Source: Pratylenchus scribneri
Lineage: Eukaryota > Nematoda > Chromadorea > Rhabditida > Pratylenchidae
Direction of reading: 5' to 3'
Assembly: GCA_030063045.1 (NCBI GenBank)
Contig: JAQSEB010000091.1
Location: 372,001-436,000, forward strand
DNA: 64,000 bases
The notes beneath the pieces were generated by a model. That model had not been told where the DNA came from. It was given only the letters and a program-made list of their open reading frames with translations, and ran no database searches. Each line of letters begins with the position of its first letter. Position 1 is the stretch's first letter. Of this stretch, positions 52,285 to 64,000 are shown piece by piece. Made by a program: the position numbers and the translations under genes.

Positions 52285-53702
52285 TTAGCCATACTTTTTG
52301 CACCAATCGGCTGGAGGTACATTTATCTCTCGGATCAAAACAGTAATCAGGCAGCCGAGGATGAACACAATTAAAAGGGTAAGTGCAGTCCACCAAGCAT
52401 ATTTTTCCCATTCTCTTTTGAATAAATTGCGTAAAATAACAATGCCAAGGAAGAGGCCGGCAACAAAACCACCAATATGGGAAATGTATGAAACCTTAAT
52501 AAAAATGGAAAAATTAAATTTTTTATCCAAAAAATAAACAAACTTTATTTGGGTAATCGGCAAAATATCGTTGCTAAATGGAAACGCCAACATCAGAGGT
52601 GACGAAAACCGCAAGAATTGAGGCACGAATCCAATTGAATTCCATTTCACTCCAATTAATGATCACATTTGCGATATGGGCCGATAATAGAGTGTAACTA
52701 AAATTAAAGTTGGTTAAGGAAATAAGCAATATTTAATTCTTACACTCCGCCGGAAGCTCCTGCCAGAAAGACATCTCGGTCAAAAACAAAGAAGAGAAGG
52801 GCACCGCACATCACTCCGACCAAATAAAGTGTGCCAATTCGCCAATATTTGTGCACCAATTCCAGCGGAATTCCCAGCAAAATTTGAACGGCCAAATTTG
52901 TGAGCAAATGAACAAATCTGAAAAATAATTTTAAAAAATTGTTTTTTGAATTAATTAAAAACCAACCCAACATGGACAAACATATAACTGAAATAACGCC
53001 AAATTTGCAATTTTGCACACGGATTCAATATTAGAGGAGAATTGACTGGAGCACATTTTGCAGGCAAAAACCGTTGGCCCTCACAAAAATAAATTTCTTG
53101 ATAGAAATAGCATCCAATTTGAAGAATGGAGATCAAAACCTTCAAATAAAATTAATTATTTAAATAAATAAATTAAAATTTATTACCATGAAAAATGGAG
53201 GTGGAAAGCAATTATATTCCAATAAATATCGAATCTTTCCCGTCTGTTGGCTTTTTGGAAGGACCGAACGTGCCGCATATACTAAAAATTATTTGATTTA
53301 CTATTTATTTGAAAACTTTCGACTAACCAATAATGCTTCTCATTCGCATTCTTTTTGCTCGTGCCATCTACAAAAAAAAAACACTAAATTTAAAATTTCC
53401 AAATTAATTAAACCAATGCAGAGAATTCCGGAAAATCAATTTGATTGTCGCCATTTTGGTCAACACCTTTGATCAGGGAATTTGCTTCGCCTCGAGTCAG
53501 TCCAAATGAATAGGCCCCCACACGAATCGCATGTTTCAATTCTTCAGCCGGAATCAATCCATCATTGTCAATGTCAAACTAAATTTGAATGTTTTCTTTG
53601 AATTAAATTTTAAAAAAAAAAACTTACGGCTCTGAACAAATTGTACCATTCTTCGCATTCTCGAGGATTTTCACAATGCAGCTTTTCTGGACATTGATGC
53701 AT
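52285..53702 (-). CDS. rom-1-like: EF-hand rhomboid intramembrane protease
   Basis: Start at 53702 (MHQCPEKLHCENPRECEEWY), stop at 52285. Two EF-hand loops: FDIDNDGLIPAEEL and VDQNGDNQIDFPEF. Then the rhomboid domain: membrane entry at VLISILQIGCYFYQEI, NPCAKLQIWRYFSYMFVHVG, FVHLLTNLAVQILLGIPLE, GTLYLVGVMCGALLFFVF, the catalytic Ser in LAGASGGVYTLLSAHIANVI, and the catalytic His region VSYISHIGGFVAGLFLGIVI, followed by one more membrane segment. Both members of the Ser-His dyad are present, so it should be active. The EF-hand plus rhomboid layout is that of animal RHBDL proteins, which cleave membrane-tethered ligands. Confidence 0.93.
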
Positions 53703-54130
53703 TTTTTTTATCTAAAAATTTGAATATTTTCGAATTTAACGAATAATCGATTGCTCATTCTCTTATTTTATTTCCATTGAAATTCTTATGCACGGTAAAA
53801 TTAAAGTGGGATGGAATTGGATGGTATTGGAGGAGTTGGGAAATGACAGTGAGTGCGAAACATTCCACTCCTTTATTTTTGTGACTTAATCGCCCGTACC
53901 CTTCTAACTATTAAGGTCGTTGCTCGTTTATCGTAAAAAATTCAACCCACTTTGGTGGATTTCCTCCAGTTTAACTTTAATGCCGAAAATTTTGAATAGA
54001 TAATAAAATAATGAAAAATTATCATTTATTGGGAAAATAATAATTACATAAAATCCTTTATTTGTTTTTCCAAATTAAAATAAATAATTAAAAAATTCAT
54101 AAAAAATCAATTCAAATATTTAATTTAATT
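53703..54130. other. Spacer between TAF9 and the rhomboid gene
   Basis: 428 bases, AT-rich, no gene. It includes the 3' end of TAF9 and the upstream region of the rhomboid gene. Confidence 0.5.
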
Positions 54131-54804
54131 TTAATCGTAATCATCTTCTTCTTCATCCGCCGGTTTTTCCTCATCATCACCGGGGAATGGCCTTTTTCTA
54201 TCCGATCGACCCATTAATAAATTGGAGACAATTTCTGGGTTGAAATTCGAGACATTGGCCACTGATGTTGGTTTCCTTTGCTGATTTTGTTGAGTTCGCT
54301 AAAATAAATTTTAAATAAATTTAATTTGTATTAAATTTACCTGTCTAATTTCTGGATTGTTTGATGTGGATTGTTGTTCTTCATTGGCATTCAAATGTTC
54401 ATAATTTGGTTGCAATTGGCAAAAACGATCATTTGGCAATCGGAGACCATAATTTTGTCGAATTTGTGGCAAAGGTTGAGAATTCTTTTCCGCAGCAATT
54501 TCAGCCAAAAGTGATTTTGGTGGTCGATCTTTCCAATATTTTTCATCTTAAAAAACATATTTAAATTTGCTTATAATTAATAAAAATATTTACTAAATGC
54601 TTCCAATGCGAATTCCACATCACTTTTGTCCATTTGTTTCTTCCCACTGTATTGGGCCAGTGAATGTGCTTCGATTAAAATTTGTTTTGTAAGGGAATAG
54701 GCAACGTCGCACATTTGTAAAAGCAATTGGGGCTCATATTCGGTAATGCCGGCCTCTTGAAATAATTGTTTGATTGTGTCCACCGACTGAGGCAATTTTG
54801 CCAT
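54131..54804 (-). CDS. taf-9: Transcription initiation factor TFIID subunit 9 (TAF9)
   Basis: TFIID/SAGA histone-fold subunit that pairs with TAF6. Start at 54804 ([20 protein letters not shown]), stop at 54131. The histone fold spans roughly residues 5-72: [53 protein letters not shown]. Then [40 protein letters not shown] and an acidic tail ending EEEDDYD. Three exons. Only 142 bases separate it from the upstream UTP15 stop, so the two are probably co-transcribed. Confidence 0.93.
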
Positions 54805-54946
54805 TTTTAATTCTTATTTTAATAATAAATTATTTAAAAATGAGAAATAAATTTGGAAATTTTAACCAATAACAAAAAAAAGGCAAATTTATAAGAAAAT
54901 TTATAACACAAAAAAAAAGAACAACAATAAAAATAATTAAAATAAA

Positions 54947-56974
54947 TTAATGACCATTTTGTTTATTCTTCCTATTTTCCTCCTCTTCATCTTCTTCTGT
55001 TGTTGCCATAATCAATTCCATCTTTAAAACAATTAAACAAATATTAATTCTTCAAATAAACACAAACAAACCATTCCAATTGTTCGACTCAACTCTCTTT
55101 GCAAGGCAATTTCTTTGGTCACATTTTTCTCGAATAATTCCAATGATTTGCGAGCAAAACCAGTCAATGGTTTACGGGAATAAATATCTTTAAATTATAA
55201 AATTAATAAATAAAGCATAAATTAATTACCCAAAGTTTTCATTGAAGCATCAAAAAGAATATCGAAAAATGGAAAATGGAAAAGTTGGCGGCCAAAAAAT
55301 GCAAACAAATCTCGCAAAACATCCATTTTTTGATTGGATAATCCACCGGTGAGTTCTTGCCTTATTCGAATTTGTTGGAAAACGGCCACAACATATTCGG
55401 GTGCCAGCGAATTTTGTGATCGCATTATTTTGGCCACCAATTCATTGAAACGCCGTTCACGCAAAAAATAATCATATTTGACCAATCGAAGCTAAAATAA
55501 TCCATTGAAAGAGAATTAAATTCCAATTAAACCTGTTCCAATTGTCTTTCGGTAATTTCGAGTGGAATTCGCTTTATTTTCCCATCTTTTTCCTTCTCAA
55601 CCGCAACCAATCCTCGCAATTCATTTTCTTCTCGATTTTCCATTTTGGTGGCCACATTTTTGGGTAGAACATCCGCCAAAATTCTATTTCGGTCCAATTT
55701 TGACTTCTTCCTTTTCTTTTCCATTTTTTCACTTTTTTCCTCCTCCTTTCTTCGATAAATTGAAAATTTATTGTTTCCCATGCCAAAAGCCATGCATTTA
55801 TCCTCATTGTCCAAAGCCAGCGATAAAACGGTGGATTCCACTTTGAATGAATAAACCGGCTCAATTTCCGCCTCATTGCCAATTCGAATTGCATTTATTC
55901 GCCGATCAATTCCACCGGTCAGCAAATAATTTCCATTCTTTGATAAACACAATGAAGTGACCTAAAATTAAATTTAATAATTTAATTTAATTAAATTTAA
56001 CCGTTTTTCTGTGATTATTCAAAATGTGAATTGTTTTGCCCATTCGAATATCCCAAATATTCACAAAAGTGCCACCAGCTGAGGCCAATAAATTCTCATT
56101 TGGCAAAAAGAGGATCTTTTCGACCGGAGATCCATGGTCAAAATAATGACTTGGTTTGATGTTTTCTGTTTGTCGAGTATCCCAAAGACGGACAGAATGA
56201 TCATAGGAACCTAAAAAACGACTCTAAATTTAATTAAAATTGTAAATAAACCGGATGCGATGAGATTTTGCTGATTTTGGGAACATTGTCCGGTGCGAAT
56301 AAAATCCGAATGAGCATCGGTGCATTCCCAAATTGGTTGGCCATTGTCCGTGGATAAGTCGAATAATTTAACGCACCGGTCGTCTCCAAATGAGGCAACT
56401 TTCCGCCCAGTTTTGTCATAATCAAATGCACCAATATTGCTTTTGTGCGCTTTGAATGTTCTAATTGCATTCCTCGGCCCATTTTTGTTTTGTTTATCCA
56501 AATGAATGTCGAAAAATTGAAGTAAACCATCTTGCGTTGATGCGCCTAAAATACAAAATAAATAGGACTTAATTTGTTCAATAAAATACCCAAAAGTGCT
56601 CCATCGTGCCGGTATTTCAAAAATGAAAGCGGCGATTTGAATCGATTGTAAATTGCAATTGGCTCATTTGTTTCAGTTTCATAAATTGTTAACTAAAAAT
56701 AACAATTAAAATTTACATGTTTTATTTCTTACTTTTCGGCCACTTGCCACTGCCAAATTGTGCAGTTCGGTTGGTCTAAAATCGCATGAAATAACATTGT
56801 TTGAATCTTCAAATTGTGCAATCTCCTTCAAATTTATTATTTTAATTTGTGACGATTCATTTTTGAAAAAACCTGCATTTCCATCCAATATTTTTGCTCA
56901 TCACTTGGCACAAACTTTTCCGTCGAATCCTCCGCAACAGGAATAATTGGTTTAAAATGAGCAATCTTTGCCAT
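54947..56974 (-). CDS. UTP15 (small-subunit processome WD40 protein)
   Basis: U3 snoRNP t-UTP component needed for 18S rRNA maturation and rDNA transcription. Start at 56974 (MAKIAHFKPIIPVAEDSTEK), stop at 54947. The WD40 blades are visible: CDFRPTELHNLAVASGRK, FKSPLSFLKYRHDGALLG, TFKAHKSNIGAFDYDKTG, CVKLFDLSTDNGQPIWE, GSYDHSVRLWDTRQTENIK, ASAGGTFVNIWDIRMGKTIH and LCLSKNGNYLLTGGIDRRIN. A basic linker (MEKKRKKSKLDRNRILADV) and the UTP15 C-terminal domain follow (VKYDYFLRERRFNELVAKIM, VAVFQQIRIRQELTGGLSN, RKPLTGFARKSLELFEKNVT). It is upstream of TAF9 and 303 bases downstream of the CDC20 gene. Confidence 0.92.
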
Positions 56975-57277
56975 TGTTGATTTATTTAGCTTTAAAAATT
57001 CTTATTATTATTTTCGTTGATTTTTTTGGAAAAAATTATTTTATCAAAATATATTATTTTCTGTTCTTCACAATTAATGGCAACTTTTCGCCAAAACAAT
57101 ATATTCATATTCACAATAAATATTTCCGATGAAAGTTACATTTTTATTTCGATAATTTGCATTAAAAATAATTCAAATAATTTTATCCATTGAAAATCAA
57201 AGCATTAGAGACAAATTGAAATTAAAATTGAAAATAATGAGTAAAAGTGAAATAATTGTTTGTTCTTGGTTATCCAT

Positions 57278-59210
57278 TCATCGTATAATATTGCTGGTGC
57301 CGGCGCCCAAATGGCCATTTCCATTCAATGTTAATTGCAATTGTTTGCGGGCATTTGCGGTCACATTCTCTTGGGTTTGTTTCCGCATTGATTCATCAAT
57401 CTTCCAAACATGCCAAATACGGAGAATTTCATCCTATAAAAATATTATTAATTTTTGTTTGAATTAAATTTTCAACCTGACTGGCAGCCATCACATATTC
57501 ACCGCAAGGACTTTGGCAAAGCTGCAGCACTCGTCCGCATTGGCCATCGTTTAGTTCCGTGCTCATTTCGAATTTTTTGATTTTGTGCGGTTCATGGTGC
57601 CAAACTCTGATCCCGGGTTTAGGCGCACCATGACCCGTGATCATTTCGCCATGTGCTTTGTTGAACAAAATGCCGGTGACCTTAATAATATTGGAATAAA
57701 ATGCAAAAATAATCAAACCTAACCTGGCTTTGTGTGTCCAAAGTGTAGTGAGCCCTTCCATCCAGCAAATTCCAAAAACGAACTGTATGATCACGAGTGC
57801 CACCACCGGTCGCAACAAAATTTGCTTGCCCAAATCCCATTTGTGGAACCTGGAAATTTAGTTTTTCATTTAAAATATTAAATAAAAATAAACAAACATA
57901 TTCAATCGCCTTGACCGCCGCTATATGATCGTCAAATCTGTAGAGTGGTACCTTAAAAATACATTGTAGAATTGTTTTAATGATTTAAACATACCGCATT
58001 TTGGGTGGAAATTTGTGATGAGGCCCAAACATGGACCAAATAATCCGAACCACCACTGGTCAAAAAACGCTCATCCGGACTCCATTTCAAACCGCAAACT
58101 TCATTCGAATGAGAAGAGAAGATACTGACAAATTAGATGAGATTTATTAGAATTGAAAACAATTAATTATTTTTACCTGACCAATGATTTTGGCAGACGG
58201 ACATCATGGTGATAAATTCGTCCATTTCTTGAGCCAACACAAATGCACCCTTTTGTGGTCCAACTGGCGCAGGCCAGACGCATTCCCTCTGTTTGAATTG
58301 TGCGCAACAATTTTTTACTCATTGAATCAACCAACTAAAATTTGTTTTTATTTTATTAATAAATCAAAATTACCTTTAATTGTCCATCACTGAAGCCAAT
58401 CGCAACAAATTGGCCTTCTTTCGACCATTTGGCCAGTGTTGGTTGTGCTTCAATTCCATCAAATTCTTGCAGCTCATCCACCACACCGGTGCTAGCATTC
58501 CATTGATAAACCTTTTGGCCCAAAGTAACAGCAACAACATTGTTTTTGCTCCAATCAATCAAGTGCGTATCTATCAAAATGGATTCATTATTTTATAAAT
58601 GTGGTAAAAAATTACAAAAATCATCGAGAAAGTTGGGTGCATCCAACATCCTCTCCGGGTCTTTTGATATATAACGACGCGAACGTTTTATGCAGCTTGA
58701 TGGTTGCACAGAATGGAAAAGAACATTCGCTTGTTGGGCTCGATTTCCGATACGAGCAATAGGCGCCAGGCCTTTTCTGAAAATTTGTAATTTGTTCATG
58801 TACGAAAAAATGTAAAACCTGAAAGCAAATACTCTATCGCCATCCGGCAATCCGATGAGATTCAAATTATTTTGTGAGTTGACGCGCATCAAATGACGTT
58901 TTGTTTGTTGTTCCAATTTTGTTGCTGGGCTAGTTGGGCATGATGTTGAATTATTCAATTGGTTGGTATTCTCATCATCCTAAAATTATTGTGAAGTGAA
59001 TGTGTTAAATTTAATTAGTGTCCTTCTTACCAAACGAGTAGAAAGCAAATGCGATGCCAATTCCATTTGTTCTTCATTTCGTAAAGAAACATAGCGATCT
59101 CCTTCATTGACACGTCCTTTGACGTAATTTGGATTTCTTGATGGTGTTATGTTAATTTTGGTAAAAACACTTCCGGCAGTGTTCTTCCATTCAGGCGTTT
59201 TATTTGCCAT
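57278..59210 (-). CDS. fzy-1: CDC20/Fizzy, APC/C activator
   Basis: WD40 co-activator of the anaphase-promoting complex. Start at 59210 (MANKTPEWKNTAGSVFTKIN), or 12 bases upstream at 59222 in the same frame; stop at 57278. The C-box region reads GDRYVSLRNEEQMELASHLL, matching GDRYIPHRSAAQMEVASFLL of vertebrate CDC20, with IPH replaced by VSL. Then RYISKDPERMLDAPNFLDDF, THLIDWSKNNVVAVTLGQKV, YQWNASTG, EVCGLKWSPDERFLTSGGSD, AAVKAIEY, FVATGGGTRDHTVRFWNLLD, MITGHGAPKPGIRVWHHEPH and DEILRIWHVWKIDESMRKQT. The protein ends in Ile-Ile-Arg, the IR tail that binds APC3/APC8. It resembles CDC20 rather than CDH1 by the C-box context. Confidence 0.93.
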
Positions 59211-59745
59211 TTTTATTGCCAATAAATCAGTGAATTATGTATAATTAATTAATCTTAAATATACGGATAATTGTTTTGAACAAATTAAAAATCTGCTGGA
59301 TTGCGTAGCTATTCATCAATTCAATGATGGCATTTCCGTAAAAATCGGAAGTCGGAAGAAGCTGTTCAATTCTTCAATCCGACTCCTTTGATACGGTAGT
59401 AAAAATTTAAATTTTATTCTATACGCAAATTGGCGAAATGTATTTTTATGACATATTGTCTCTTCAGGTTTTTTAGTTAGTTTTAGTAGCTTTTAGAGTA
59501 GAGTTTTATCAAATAAACTGAACAAAAAAACTTTTGTTTAGCTGAAAACAAGCTCTTATCAATCATATGTTTTTTCTAGTTTGTTAATCTATTGAAATTT
59601 TTTCTTTATTTAAAAAGCGAGTGCTTTTTTTCTTTCAAATTTGTTAGAAAAAAGTTTAGGAGTAGATACTAACCAAGTGCCACAAATAGAAATCCTAATC
59701 GACAAAGAGAATCAAAAACATTCAAATTCATTTTTTCTAGCAAAC
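59211..59745. other. Divergent promoter region between fzy-1 and the OSBP-related gene
   Basis: AT-rich. A TTTTTTCTAG acceptor ends at 59740, five bases before the plus-strand ATG (59746), a likely trans-splice site. No gene otherwise. Confidence 0.5.
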
Positions 59746-60978
59746 ATGCCAAAGAAGAGTACAAATTTTTGTTCCGAAAGTGATAATGAAGAGGATCAAT
59801 TCTACGACGCAATTGACATCGAAGTTCCCAGAGGAAGCCAATCAAATGGCGAGGGTTGTTCTACACACAAATCTTCATCCAGCAGTTCAAATGATGAGAA
59901 CAATCAACGAAGAAATAGCAACGCATTGATTGTTGGCAATTTTGATTTTTCTAAATGCAACATTCAAATGCCGGTAATTTTTACAAAGATAAGTTAATAT
60001 TTTAATTTCACATTTTAGTCGAAACTGGCTGAATATCGCGAAAATACTCAACCCACTGTACAACCAACTGGTCAACCACCGAAAGTTAGACGTGAAACGA
60101 TACAACCAAAACCAGAATCGCCTGGCATCAATCTTTGGGCAATATTGAAAAATAGCATTGGCAAAGAATTAACAAAGATTCCACTTCCGGTTTGCTATAT
60201 TAAAAAAAAATTATAACTAAAATGTATGGTTTAGGTGAATTTCAATGAGCCATTGTCAATGTTACAACGAATCACCGAAGACCTTGAATATTCCTACTTG
60301 CTGGACAGAGCCGCAGAAAAGAAGGACATTTGCGAACGTTTGGCCTATGTTGCTGCCTATGCCATCACTTCATATTCGGGCACTTCGAAACGAACAACAA
60401 AACCATTCAACCCACTCCTTGGTGAAACTTTTGAATTTGATCGTCGAGAAGATTTTGGCTGGCGTTCTTTGGTCGAACAAGTTTCCCATCACCCACCAAT
60501 GTGCGCCCAACATGCTGAAGGAGTCAATTGGATTATGCATCAGGAATTTATGGTTTATTTAATTCATTTGAAAATTAATATTCAATTTTATTTAGGTGAG
60601 CTCCCGTTTTCGTGGAACATATCTCAGTGTTATTCCCACCGGTTTCTCTCATGTCAATTTCAAAGATGGAAAGGCAATGTGCACATTTCAAAAGGTTTTT
60701 CATTATATTTTGATTATTATTTTTGATTTATTTAGGTCACAACAACGGTTCATAACATCATTGTCGGCAAATTGTGGAGTAAGTCATTCAAAAAATCCAA
60801 TTAATTTAACTAATTTTTTAGTTGACAACCATGGCGAGATGAACATTATAAATCATGTCAGCGGAGAACGTGCATTGGTCAAATTCCATTCATACAGTTT
60901 TTTCTCATCGAATAAACCAAGAAAGGTTAGTTTTTAATTATTTTTTAAATTTTCGGGCATTTAAAGGTTGAGGGTCTC

Positions 60979-60990
<12 letters not shown>
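59746..60990 (+). pseudogene. Oxysterol-binding protein-related gene, 3' end lost at a duplication junction
   Basis: Lipid-transfer (ORP) family. The N-terminus has an acidic tract and EEDQFYDAID, close to the FFAT consensus that binds ER protein VAP. The ORD follows: LWAILKNSIGKELTKIPLPV, NFNEPLSMLQRITEDLEYSY, SGTSKRTTKPFNPLLGETFE, the fingerprint EQVSHHPP, SSRFRGTYLSVIPTG and VTTTVHNIIVGKLWIDNHGE. After SSNKPRKVEG the sequence switches at 60979 to an internal part of ELP3. The frame ends four codons later (TAA, 60988-60990). The remaining C-terminal part of the ORD, over 150 residues in relatives, is absent from the window. So the gene is a broken copy, or the contig is misjoined here. Confidence 0.85.
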
Positions 60991-63172
<2,182 letters not shown>

Positions 63173-63331
63173 AACTACAAATGATTGAAAATTTTTTTGT
63201 TATTTTTTTATCATTCAGATAAATTGGAGAGAATTATTTAATTTAAATATTAATCCAATATTCTCTATTATTGGTTATTCATTTTTTTTATTTTTTTCTT
63301 TTATTTTGAATTTTGTGTTTTATCCAAAAAA

Positions 63332-64000
63332 ATGTTGAGAGGCGGTTATGGTCGAGGAGGCGGAAATTCAGCTTCCGGTGTGCGGACAATTGCAAATGTT
63401 TATTTATTCTTATTCTTTGCAATCTTTTTTATCAATCTTCCAATTCAAAGGTTTTGGGCATTAGTCGGCAAGAAGTAAATCAATTGACGGTTCAACATGT
63501 TCGAAATGAACCACTCCCACTATATCCGCCATTGCCCAAGGAACCAATGCCATTGGATGAGACCAACGATTTGGGATTTATGACAGAAACAAAACAAGTT
63601 TAATCTATGAATACAAAAAAAGTAAAATTTTAAAAAGTTTTAGGAATTTCTTCAACGATTTCGGGACTCTCCATATTATCACAAAAAGACTGGCAAGAGG
63701 GATGTTAGAAGGGTAAAGTTCGGTGGATGGAATTTATGAATTTAACATTATTAATTTAAGTACACGGATAAATATCGAATTTTGAACAAGGAACCATTTG
63801 AACCACGTAAATAATTCTAGTAATTTTTTTCCAAAAATATTTAATTTTTATAGATTGGGACCGTTTACCAGTTGAATTGAATTGGAAAAAGTCTGGTGGA
63901 ACAGCTGACGCCAAGGCTGCGCGGTTAAAACGATCCAAATTAGATGAAAATGAATTGCTAAATCGACTTGGCCAAAAAGAGCAAAAAATCAAGGTCTAAT
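63332..64000 (+). CDS. RPC7 copy 2, cut by the window end
   Basis: Identical to RPC7 copy 1 from its ATG (here 63332) up to the codons for KEQKIK. The acidic C-terminal exon lies beyond the window. Since its own start and upstream spacer are duplicated intact, this copy could be functional if transcribed. Confidence 0.8.

Overview
The window is nuclear DNA of a nematode, most likely a clade IV (Tylenchina) species of the plant-parasitic cyst or root-knot type. The evidence is AT-rich DNA, coding genes cut by many short introns (mostly 40-60 bases), 3' splice sites of the form TTTCAG sitting just upstream of start codons (as expected for spliced-leader trans-splicing), tight same-strand gene clusters, and best family matches to C. 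elegans-type genes (sbp-1, npp-2, pptr, fzy-1, mak, rom, mtx-1). The species is not determined by anything I can see.

Layout: 68-3831 (+) is the 3' part of P5CS (proline synthesis). 3832-7470 is non-coding and holds TTCCGGAA-centred tandem repeats. 7494-15349 (+) is a complete SREBP gene (sbp-1). One of its introns, inside the bHLH-coding region, is filled by the same TTCCGGAA repeat type. 16678-19832 (-) is a PP2A B56 regulatory subunit. 19833-27230 is a gene-poor block containing an AAACCGGTTT/hairpin element, a young non-autonomous LTR element (331-base identical LTRs, 5-base target duplication) and a 29-base satellite. 27231-29705 (+) is NUP85; 29830-30609 (-) is a PEX11-type gene; 31108-33541 (-) is a secreted or anchored LRR protein; 34086-34331 (-) is a small coiled-coil protein. 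35656-39780 (-) is an INTS13-Pelota pair; 40235-40831 (+) is a tryparedoxin/nucleoredoxin-like protein.

41590-45085 (+) is an operon-like ELP3-RPC7 pair. It is followed by an NHP6-like HMG protein (-), an ASH-domain (SPD-2/CEP192-like) protein (-), metaxin 1 (+), and a run of minus-strand genes: MAPKAPK2-type kinase, EF-hand rhomboid protease, TAF9, UTP15 and CDC20/fzy-1. From 59746 (+) an OSBP-related gene runs into position 60978. From 60979 to the window end the sequence is an apparently exact second copy of 41787-44808 (5'-truncated ELP3 plus most of RPC7). The join truncates the sterol-binding domain of the OSBP gene and beheads the ELP3 copy.

Most genes are housekeeping genes. The unusual content is structural: a recent 3-kb segmental duplication (or assembly misjoin), several repeat families placed in introns (TTCCGGAA arrays, a TIR family, tRNA-like elements), and several GC-AG introns. 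I found no CRISPR array, rRNA, convincing intact tRNA or viral gene.
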